This document shows positions 1 through 5,922 of a stretch of DNA of 27,742 nt, in pieces. A program made the position numbers and the translations under genes. Source of the stretch: AC2028 sp002373595. GTDB lineage: Bacteria > Bacillota > Clostridia > Lachnospirales > Lachnospiraceae. Numbering within the stretch: the first letter of the stretch is position 1; every line of letters starts with the position of its first letter. The stretch covers positions 1 through 27,742 of the forward strand of contig CAMOIX010000033.1 of assembly GCA_946616365.1 (NCBI GenBank). The letters are read 5' to 3'. The notes under the pieces were generated by a model that saw only the letters and a list, made by a program, of their open reading frames with translations, was not told the origin of the DNA and ran no database searches.

Positions 1-15
1 TTCCGATATAATCGA

Positions 16-384
16 TCAGAATTTTATAAATGAAGCAAGTTTCTTCCCGCAGAGTATTCCCAAAATACAACACCCACAGCTCAATACCACATATAATCCT
101 CCAATAGCATATTTCTTATTATCAAACAGGTTGAAGGCCTCAAGTGAAAACGTTGAAAATGTGGTAAATCCACCGCATACCCCGGTCTTCCAAAATAGAA
201 CTGTATTATCGGATATACCTTCCTTATTATTTGTAACACCAACAATAAATCCAATCAGAACAGCTCCTATTATATTGGTTATAAGAGTCAGTAAAGGAAA
301 TCCCGTCTTTACCGGGATAAGACTTATAGCGTATCGTGCCACTGCACCCAATGCACCTCCAAGTGCTACAAACAAAAAACTCAT
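16..384 (-). CDS. crcB: Fluoride ion channel FluC/CrcB
   Basis: A 122-residue, strongly hydrophobic protein with four predicted membrane segments, the usual size of Fluc/CrcB channels that export fluoride passively across the cytoplasmic membrane. Family motifs visible are GGALGAVARY at the N terminus, TNIIGA near residue 36, and the phenylalanine-containing GGFTTFSTFSLE stretch around residues 71-82, which in the family lines the fluoride pore. The ATG start has an AGAAGG ribosome site. It is the last gene of a four-gene block, 48 nt after a CHR-type transporter. Only one copy is present, which fits a dual-topology homodimer rather than the two-gene heterodimer type. I see no fluoride (crcB) riboswitch in front of it or in front of the block. 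The family call is secure; regulation is unknown. Confidence 0.95.
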   Translation of the reverse strand: MSFLFVALGGALGAVARYAISLIPVKTGFPLLTLITNIIGAVLIGFIVGVTNNKEGISDNTVLFWKTGVCGGFTTFSTFSLEAFNLFDNKKYAIGGLYVVLSCGCCILGILCGKKLASFIKF

Positions 385-432
385 ATCTACCTTCTCTCTT
401 AGTCAAGTATCATATAATTTATTATTTTTCTT

Positions 433-993
433 TCAGATTCCATAAGCTACAACACCAACAAGTGCAGATACACAGATAAGCATTATCGGGGATATCCCCT
501 TTTTAATAATTTTTCTTGAACCAAAATAAACTGCTGCAAGAACACAGGAAAGGCCGATGGTTAGTACATCCGGTTTTGCCTTTAAGGAGATATTACAGTT
601 CCTAATTATCATCAAAATGCCAGTCGACAGGATTATACCGATAATACACGGTTTCAAGCCTCCAAGTGCTGCTTTAACGTACTTATTCTGCAAAGCCTTT
701 TTTAGCAGGACCATGATCAGCAGGATTATAAGAAATGCGGGAAAAACTACTGCTGTCGTAGCTATCAAAGCCCCGAGAATTCCTCCCTTTACGCTTCCCA
801 CATAGGTTGCCATATTTACCATTATCGGTCCCGGTGTGCTTTCACTTATCGCGATCATATAGGCAACCATTTCTTCATCCATCCAACCGTGAGCCAGTAC
901 CACTTCCCTGATAAGCGGAATGGCTGCATATGCACCACCAAAGGAAAAGAAACCTACTTCTAGGAATCCAATTAGTAAATCAAGATAGATCAT
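433..993 (-). CDS. Chromate transporter family protein, half-size (second of pair)
   Basis: A 186-residue membrane protein of the CHR (chromate ion transporter) family, containing one CHR domain rather than the two of full-length ChrA. Diagnostic motifs are FFSFGGAYAAIPLI near residues 15-28 and ESTPGPIMVN near residues 51-60, followed by hydrophobic membrane segments. Its ATG overlaps the stop of the preceding half-size CHR gene as ATGA, so the two are translationally coupled. Known bicistronic short-chain CHR pairs in Bacillus need both halves and are thought to work as a heterodimer with opposite topology. The substrate here is inferred: chromate or sulfate-like oxyanions are the family default, but many anaerobes carry such pairs without proven chromate resistance. 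Confidence 0.9.
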   Translation of the reverse strand: MIYLDLLIGFLEVGFFSFGGAYAAIPLIREVVLAHGWMDEEMVAYMIAISESTPGPIMVNMATYVGSVKGGILGALIATTAVVFPAFLIILLIMVLLKKALQNKYVKAALGGLKPCIIGIILSTGILMIIRNCNISLKAKPDVLTIGLSCVLAAVYFGSRKIIKKGISPIMLICVSALVGVVAYGI

Positions 994-1565
994 CCCCTTT
1001 TCTCCCCCTTATTAGCATGTGATCCTATAATGAACACAACTATCCCGATGAAGGCTGAGACAATCATAAGTACCATGGATGAAATGTTTACGGAAAAGAT
1101 ACTGATAAGTATCATAGCTACCGCTGAACAAACTACCATGATCATTGGCATTGGCTTTTTCTTCATTTTGATCAGCATTTTTACGGCTGCATCCACTATC
1201 AGTATACCAACAGCTATCTTGATTCCCCGAAATGCATTTGCTACCCATGTTATTTCAAGGAACCTGTCAAAAAACTTTGATATCAAGAAGATTATGATAA
1301 ATGAAGGAAGAACTATCCCGAACGTAGCTATTATTGCACCGGGAAGTCTCCCTTTTTTGTATCCAACATAGGTGGCACAATTGATGGCGATGGGACCGGG
1401 CGTTGATTCTGCGATTACGGTCACATCCATCATTTCATCGTGTGTTATCCATTTTTTCTTTTCTACGCAATCATTCTCTATAAGCGAGATCATTGCATAT
1501 CCTCCGCCAAAGGTGAACAATCCGATCTTGGCGAAAGTCAGAAATAAATCTATGAGTACCGGCAA
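990..1565 (-). CDS. Chromate transporter family protein, half-size (first of pair)
   Basis: A 191-residue CHR-domain membrane protein, partner of the overlapping downstream half-size gene. Visible motifs are LFTFGGGYAMISLIE near residues 16-30 and ESTPGPIAINCATYVGY near residues 53-69, both hallmarks of the family, with several hydrophobic segments after them. The best start is a TTG codon at 1563-1565, because the family motif begins within 20 residues and no ATG lies between; an AGAGG ribosome site stands about 9 nt upstream. It follows an unknown membrane protein gene by 36 nt. Export of chromate or a related anion is a family inference. The pair resembles the ywrA/ywrB-type arrangement of Firmicutes. 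Confidence 0.9.
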   Translation of the reverse strand: MPVLIDLFLTFAKIGLFTFGGGYAMISLIENDCVEKKKWITHDEMMDVTVIAESTPGPIAINCATYVGYKKGRLPGAIIATFGIVLPSFIIIFLISKFFDRFLEITWVANAFRGIKIAVGILIVDAAVKMLIKMKKKPMPMIMVVCSAVAMILISIFSVNISSMVLMIVSAFIGIVVFIIGSHANKGEKRG

Positions 1566-1601
1566 ATCTCTATACCTCTTTGTACATTAAACTGTAAGAT
1601 A

Positions 1602-2096
1602 TTATTTCTTTACTGCAAAATTCATAATTCCGTTGATGGTATGGATCACAAAGAACAGAACTGCCGTTCCCACTAACAGGTAATTACTCTTCCAAAGTCC
1701 AAAAAATAAATAATACAGCGGGACTACTGCAAACTGACTTATTATAATCAACCACCCGTACTGGTATCCCATATAGTACAGCGTCCATCCGATAAAGTTG
1801 ATCAGAATCATCAGGATCATCAGAAAAAAGAATGTCTTTTCTCGGGCTGTTTCTCTCGGAATAAGTTTAACATCATCCCTCACAATCAACATCAGCAGGA
1901 TCATTGACAATACGCCTAGTATCCCCTGTGCCACCCCGATCCATTTGATTTCATTCGACATTTTCATAATCGGATTTGACGAAGGTTTTACAAATGGCAT
2001 AACGATATATGGAATCTCTTGTATCGCAAATGTTGCTATACCTATAAACGATATTCCCAAATAATAGTTCTTAAACAAATGAAGAAACTTTATCAT
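1602..2096 (-). CDS. Small multi-pass membrane protein, unknown function
   Basis: A 164-residue protein I do not recognise. It is strongly hydrophobic, with about five likely membrane segments (roughly residues 13-35, 51-71, 88-107, 113-134 and 140-159) and a short basic C terminus. A charged loop around residues 72-87 separates the second and third segments. The ATG has a GAGG ribosome site and lies just behind an extended -10 promoter at 2121-2129, making it the first gene of the block that ends in the CHR pair and crcB. Position suggests a membrane role linked to ion stress, but no motif supports a specific function. Codon use is AT-rich like its downstream neighbours and unlike the genes beyond 2452. 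Confidence 0.8.
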   Translation of the reverse strand: MIKFLHLFKNYYLGISFIGIATFAIQEIPYIVMPFVKPSSNPIMKMSNEIKWIGVAQGILGVLSMILLMLIVRDDVKLIPRETAREKTFFFLMILMILINFIGWTLYYMGYQYGWLIIISQFAVVPLYYLFFGLWKSNYLLVGTAVLFFVIHTINGIMNFAVKK

Positions 2097-2120
2097 ATTA
2101 CCAATCCTCGGTAAAACCGG

Positions 2121-2129
2121 ATTATAACA
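2121..2129 (-). promoter_or_regulatory. Extended -10 promoter for the orf164-CHR-CHR-crcB block
   Basis: On the minus strand the sequence reads TGTTATAAT, a perfect TATAAT box preceded by the TGn motif of extended -10 promoters. No good -35 hexamer lies 16-18 bp upstream, which such promoters tolerate. Transcription would start near 2114 and give a leader of about 20 nt that contains the GAGG ribosome site. The surrounding 2130-2193 stretch is AT-rich and shows nothing else I can name. Confidence 0.6.
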
Positions 2130-2193
2130 ATTTCAACAAATTTGAATTAATCAGATAATCGCCCAGCAAATTCATTGCCATCGTATTTCTCAG

Positions 2194-2405
2194 GGCTGGA
2201 ACGGTGGTATGTGTTTTTCATGTCCGTTGCGCAGCTCTTAGTGAGCGAAGTGCGGCGGAAAACGGTCCCGAGCGCTTTGTTCGAGCAGCTCGCACAACAT
2301 AGTGCGAGCGTTGCGAGTTAAGCGAGGGCGTTTTTGCCCCCAGCCGCACAAGCGAACTTAGACGCGGAGCACCCGGACTGAAAAATACATACCACCGGTC
2401 CCGCC
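2194..2405. repeat. 212-bp concentric palindrome (MITE-like or structured RNA element)
   Basis: This GC-rich element fills most of the 355-bp gap between recO and the accessory block. Outer arms 2202-2218 and 2381-2397 match at 16 of 17 positions as an inverted repeat and extend imperfectly to 2194 and 2405. An inner arm pair, 2250-2256 with 2343-2349, is a perfect 7-bp match. The core, 2288-2295 with 2302-2309, is a perfect 8-bp stem with a 6-nt loop. All pairs share a centre at about 2299, so the whole unit can fold as one long hairpin on either strand. No transposase and no convincing gene lies inside it. It could be a non-autonomous mobile element, a REP/BIME-like repeat or a large termination structure behind recO. 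The flanks 2406-2451 and 2130-2193 hold nothing else clear except the promoter near 2125. Confidence 0.8.
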
Positions 2406-2451
2406 TGCGGCCATAGATAATCACTTTAAAAAATCACATATTTTGTTATGG

Positions 2452-3099
2452 TCACAGCATTTCCAATATCTCCAAACTCTTGAAATGCGTATCCATATAT
2501 TTCTCTCTGTACTTATCCGCTATCTTCGCAAGTTCATCCATCGACTCATCCGACAGCACAAACGTATACAGCTTCTCTATCCTGCTCATCGCGATATGCT
2601 CCATCGCCATCCTCACACCGTCGCTCACATTTGCATTCTCCGGAACTCCCGGATACTCTCCGTTCACAACCAGCGCCTTGATCTCATATACACTCTTAAT
2701 AAGCCTGTTCGGAATATTCTCGTTTATGAGTGCTCTCAGGCTCTGATAGAACAGTTTCATCATGTCGCGCTCATCATTGTTCTCACGGCAGTAATAATCC
2801 GCAACTTCCGCAAAATAAGCCGCATAAGAAGCACCTTCCACGTCCGTCATCAGATCTTCGAAATAATTGCTGATATCAGCTTCAGCGAGCGTATAGGAAT
2901 CTCTCCCCTCGTACAGTTTAAATGTTCCGAAGCAAAATGATCCCGTTGTACCCGAAAAACGCGAGGTTGGCTTCCTCGCCCCCCTCGCGAACACTCCTAT
3001 CTTTCCTCTTGAATTTGTGAGCAGAGTGATCCTCCTGTCGCTCTCTCCGACAGGCTGAGACTTGATCACTATCCCGGTCACTATCAGGTATTCCTGCAC
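2452..3099 (-). CDS. recO: DNA repair protein RecO (short, lacks cysteine motif)
   Basis: A 215-residue protein whose N terminus (LIVTGIVIKSQPVGESDRR, then GKIGVFARGARKP) matches the OB-fold of RecO, which helps RecR load RecA onto SSB-coated single-stranded DNA in the RecFOR pathway. The helical middle with YELKAL-like residues (here YEIKALVVNGEYP near 141-153) also fits. The usual RecO zinc motif, two CxxC pairs separated by about 15-20 residues after this point, is missing, and the protein is about 30 residues shorter than typical relatives. Translation starts with GTG immediately after the TAA of era, with no gap, and an AAGGA ribosome site lies inside the era 3' end. Era-recO adjacency is common in Firmicutes and supports the call. 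Confidence 0.9.
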   Translation of the reverse strand: MQEYLIVTGIVIKSQPVGESDRRITLLTNSRGKIGVFARGARKPTSRFSGTTGSFCFGTFKLYEGRDSYTLAEADISNYFEDLMTDVEGASYAAYFAEVADYYCRENNDERDMMKLFYQSLRALINENIPNRLIKSVYEIKALVVNGEYPGVPENANVSDGVRMAMEHIAMSRIEKLYTFVLSDESMDELAKIADKYREKYMDTHFKSLEILEML

Positions 3100-4050
3100 T
3101 TACTCGTCCTTATATCCGAAATTCTTAAGAAGGAAATCACTGTCTCTCCAGCCCTTCTTAACCTTTACCCAGAGCTTCAGATTTACTTTAGAGTCCAGGA
3201 GACTCTCTATCTCCGGTCTGGCTTCGCTTCCTATCTCTTTAAGTTTCGACCCGCCTTTTCCGATAATCATTCCCTTGTGAGAATCCTTATCGCAATAGAT
3301 CGTCGCGTCTATCTCCCAGAGATTTCCGCTCTGCTTCATCTGATCGATGCCAACCGCTATACCGTGCGGTATCTCATCTCCCAAACATCTTAATCCCTTT
3401 TCTCTGATTATCTCAGAGACTATCTGCTTCATCGGCTGATCCGTCAGTGTATCCTCCGGATAGAAAGCCGGTCCTTCCGGCAGATGATCATATATGAGAT
3501 CAACAAGAGTATCGACATTGTCTCCCTTTCTCGCACAGACAGGTACTATCTCTGTGAAATCAAGTTCCTTTCGATAGCTGTCTATGAGCGGGAGAAGTTC
3601 GTCTCTCTTGCAAGTGTCCGTTTTATTGATAATGAGAAATACAGGGGACTTTACTTCTTTGAGTTTGGCAATGATATTCTTTTCTCCGTCCCCGATCTTG
3701 TGAGCCGGCTCTATAAGCCAGAGAACGAGATCCACTTCCTTCATCGTTCCTTCCGCCACGCCGACCATGTAGTCCCCGAGCTTCGTACGGGCCTTGTGTA
3801 TACCCGGAGTGTCTATGAATACGATCTGTCCTCTGTCGGAGGTATAGACCGTCCTGATACGACCTCTCGTCGTCTGAGGCTTGGGTGAAGTGATCGCTAT
3901 CTTCTGTCCTATGATGCGGTTCATCAGAGTAGACTTACCGACATTCGCCCTGCCTATAAGCGCAACAAAGCCGGAGCGGGACTCTTTCGAGTCCACACTC
4001 CCGGCCTTGCCGTTAAAAAACTGATTGATCACATCTTCGGATGAATTCAT
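3100..4050 (-). CDS. era: GTPase Era, ribosome biogenesis
   Basis: A 316-residue Era GTPase, which binds the 3' end of 16S rRNA and acts in 30S subunit maturation. G1 is GRANVGKS at residues 33-40, the effector region has SPKPQTTR near 55-62, G3 is DTPG at 80-83, and G4 is NKTD at 142-145. The C-terminal KH RNA-binding domain is present, with the GMIIGKGGSKLKEIG loop near residue 266-280. About 26 polar residues precede the usual Era start, and no internal ATG offers a shorter start, so the extension seems real. G1 has alanine where most Era proteins have proline (GRPNVGKS). It lies 12 nt behind the DUF4349 lipoprotein gene and abuts recO directly. Confidence 0.97.
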   Translation of the reverse strand: MNSSEDVINQFFNGKAGSVDSKESRSGFVALIGRANVGKSTLMNRIIGQKIAITSPKPQTTRGRIRTVYTSDRGQIVFIDTPGIHKARTKLGDYMVGVAEGTMKEVDLVLWLIEPAHKIGDGEKNIIAKLKEVKSPVFLIINKTDTCKRDELLPLIDSYRKELDFTEIVPVCARKGDNVDTLVDLIYDHLPEGPAFYPEDTLTDQPMKQIVSEIIREKGLRCLGDEIPHGIAVGIDQMKQSGNLWEIDATIYCDKDSHKGMIIGKGGSKLKEIGSEARPEIESLLDSKVNLKLWVKVKKGWRDSDFLLKNFGYKDE

Positions 4051-4062
4051 CTTCCGTCCTTA

Positions 4063-5181
4063 TTACTTGTAAGGGTTAGGATTCTGAGGCTGCGTCTGAG
4101 CCTGGGGCTGTGCCTGAGGCTGCTGCTGAACCGGCTGTGCTCCTGCAGCTGCGTTTCTCATCTGAGCAGCTTCCATCTGAGCCTTCATTCTCTCTGCATT
4201 CTTAGCTGCTCTCTTGGCCTGAGCCTTGCTTCCAAAGAGTGCCTTGCAGATAAATACGATAACGATGATAACGATAGCCCAGATAATAAGATAAGGAATG
4301 CTTACTACGAACCAAACAAAGAAGTTCGTAAGTCCCTTGCCTACGCTTCCGAGACTGTTGGAGAATCCCTGAGAGATCCTCTCCCATACGGTCTTGGGAG
4401 GCTCTGCAACTACGGTAAGCTCCTGTACTTCGCTTACATCAATGTATACGGTAGAGTAATCAACGAGGCTGTCATAGCTTCTGAGCTGTCTCTCCTGGCT
4501 CTCAAGCTGATATCTTACATTGGTGATCCTCTCTTCGAGCATGAGCATATCTTCGAGAGTCTCGGCCTTCTCGAGCATACCGGTGAGAGACTCAAGCTCT
4601 GCCTTGAGCATATCTCTATGGCTCTCGGTATCTACGTAAGTAAGAGTGATATCATCGACATTCTCGCTCTTTCTCGTGATGTTTCCGGCATTTCCGATAA
4701 CAGTGATGAACTCATCAAGGTTTGCTGCAGGGATCCTGGCAGTGATGCTTGCACTCTTAACGGTTGACGAAGATGAGTATCTGCTTCCGTTGTAGGAATT
4801 CATGCTCTCGACATATCCGCCGGCTGCACCGATCTCGTCCTCAAGGATACCCATGAAGGTGTCAAATTCCTTCGTTTCAACCGAAAGATTTGCATTCCTT
4901 ATGAGCTTTCTGTTCTTGGGAAGTCCGGTCGTTCCGGTACTGGAATAATTACCGGTCTCGTAATCACTCGTGCTTCCGTCGTAGCCGGTGTCTCCATAAG
5001 CAGCTTCCTCATCATAGCTCCAGCCCGCTTCCATAGGCGCCATAGCGTTGGTGGTGGCAGCTCCCTGCTTGTAGGAGTCCGAAGATGCAGCATACGATCC
5101 GCTTCCCGAACTTCCGCACGCCGTGAGTGCCAGGGCAAGCATTGATGCACCGATGATACTTACGATACGTTTTCCTTTCAT
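4063..5181 (-). CDS. DUF4349 membrane-anchored lipoprotein
   Basis: A 372-residue protein with a lipoprotein signal peptide: basic MKGKR, a hydrophobic stretch, then the lipobox LTAC with Cys22. A Ser/Gly/Tyr-rich spacer follows to about residue 88, then a DUF4349 domain (about 90-255) that includes a predicted coiled coil at roughly 187-235. A membrane segment spans about 291-313, and the tail (320-372) is Ala/Gln/Pro rich. The protein is therefore expected outside the membrane with a short internal tail. The start at 5181 is chosen because a perfect AAAGGAGG lies 8 nt upstream; an in-frame ATG at 5202 would add seven residues. DUF4349 proteins have no firmly established function; envelope stress or adhesion roles are only guesses. 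Confidence 0.88.
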   Translation of the reverse strand: MKGKRIVSIIGASMLALALTACGSSGSGSYAASSDSYKQGAATTNAMAPMEAGWSYDEEAAYGDTGYDGSTSDYETGNYSSTGTTGLPKNRKLIRNANLSVETKEFDTFMGILEDEIGAAGGYVESMNSYNGSRYSSSSTVKSASITARIPAANLDEFITVIGNAGNITRKSENVDDITLTYVDTESHRDMLKAELESLTGMLEKAETLEDMLMLEERITNVRYQLESQERQLRSYDSLVDYSTVYIDVSEVQELTVVAEPPKTVWERISQGFSNSLGSVGKGLTNFFVWFVVSIPYLIIWAIVIIVIVFICKALFGSKAQAKRAAKNAERMKAQMEAAQMRNAAAGAQPVQQQPQAQPQAQTQPQNPNPYK

Positions 5182-5230
5182 AATACTTTCCTCCTTTTTC
5201 ATAATCCTCCTCTATACATAAGCAGCTTCC
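5179..5230 (-). promoter_or_regulatory. Three stacked ribosome-site/ATG units before the DUF4349 gene
   Basis: Reading the minus strand, GGGAGG precedes an ATG that opens a six-codon frame ending in TTATGA; the ATG inside that TGA overlap is preceded by GAGGAGG; and AAAGGAGG then precedes a third, in-frame ATG at 5181. The second and third starts share the lipoprotein frame. This is an unusual density of initiation signals in about 50 nt. The third is preferred as the main start because it gives a compact signal peptide. Confidence 0.5.
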
Positions 5231-5249
5231 TCCCTTTTACGGGCGGCAG

Positions 5250-5882
5250 TTACTTGGTACCGAAAATCCTGTCTCCCGCATCTCCGAGTCCGGGGCAGAT
5301 ATATGCATCCTTGTTGAGGCATCTGTCCACGGTTCCTACGTAGATCTGGATATCAGGATGTGTCTCCGCAAGTCTCTGAAGACCTTCCGGAGCGGCGATT
5401 ATAGCCATGAACTTGATATTCTTTCCGCCGTGCTTCTTGATCTGGTTGACAGCATCAACAGCAGATCCACCTGTTGCAAGCATGGGATCCGTGACAATGA
5501 TGAGTCTCTCTTCAATGGGATTGGGAAGCTTGCAGAAATATTCCTGAGGCTGATGAGTCTCCTCATCCCTGTACATTCCGATATGTCCGACCTTTGCAGT
5601 CGGAGTGAGCTGCAGCAGTCCGCTGACCATTCCAAGTCCTGCGCGGAGTATGGGAACTATAGCAAGCTTTCTGCCCGCGATCATGGGAGCCATGCATGTC
5701 TCTATGGGAGTCTTGATCTCCACTTCCTCAAGAGGCAGATCTCTCATTGCCTCATATCCCATGAGCATCGCGATCTCCTCGACCAGCTTTCTGAATTCGT
5801 TGGTTCCGGTGTTCTCATCGCGAAGCATTGAGATCTTGTGTTTTATCAGGGGATGATCGATGACTGTTACATTACTGTTCAT
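5250..5882 (-). CDS. upp: Uracil phosphoribosyltransferase
   Basis: A 210-residue type I phosphoribosyltransferase that makes UMP from uracil and PRPP in pyrimidine salvage, in the cytoplasm. The PRPP-binding loop is TDPMLATGGSA at residues 131-141, and the uracil-recognition region near the C terminus reads CPGLGDAGDRIFGT. VPILRAGLGM near 77-86 is also family-typical. The start at 5882 is preferred over one six codons upstream because AAGGAGG lies 4 nt before it and UPRTases usually begin shortly before the VIDHPLI motif. It follows the M16 peptidase gene by about 40 nt. No pyrimidine-type attenuator was seen in the leader. Confidence 0.97.
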   Translation of the reverse strand: MNSNVTVIDHPLIKHKISMLRDENTGTNEFRKLVEEIAMLMGYEAMRDLPLEEVEIKTPIETCMAPMIAGRKLAIVPILRAGLGMVSGLLQLTPTAKVGHIGMYRDEETHQPQEYFCKLPNPIEERLIIVTDPMLATGGSAVDAVNQIKKHGGKNIKFMAIIAAPEGLQRLAETHPDIQIYVGTVDRCLNKDAYICPGLGDAGDRIFGTK

Positions 5883-5922
5883 AATTCCTCCTTGTGCCAC
5901 CCGGGCGGTATATTCTCTGTAA

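Noticed and set aside
385..432. Looked for a fluoride riboswitch before crcB, and also across 2097-2451
   Set aside because: The conserved pseudoknot segments of the crcB motif are not present; the gap before crcB is only 48 nt.
2218..2424. A 68-codon minus-strand frame across the palindrome
   Set aside because: It overlaps the inverted repeats, is rich in Arg/Ser/Ala as expected from GC-rich hairpin sequence, and lacks a ribosome site.
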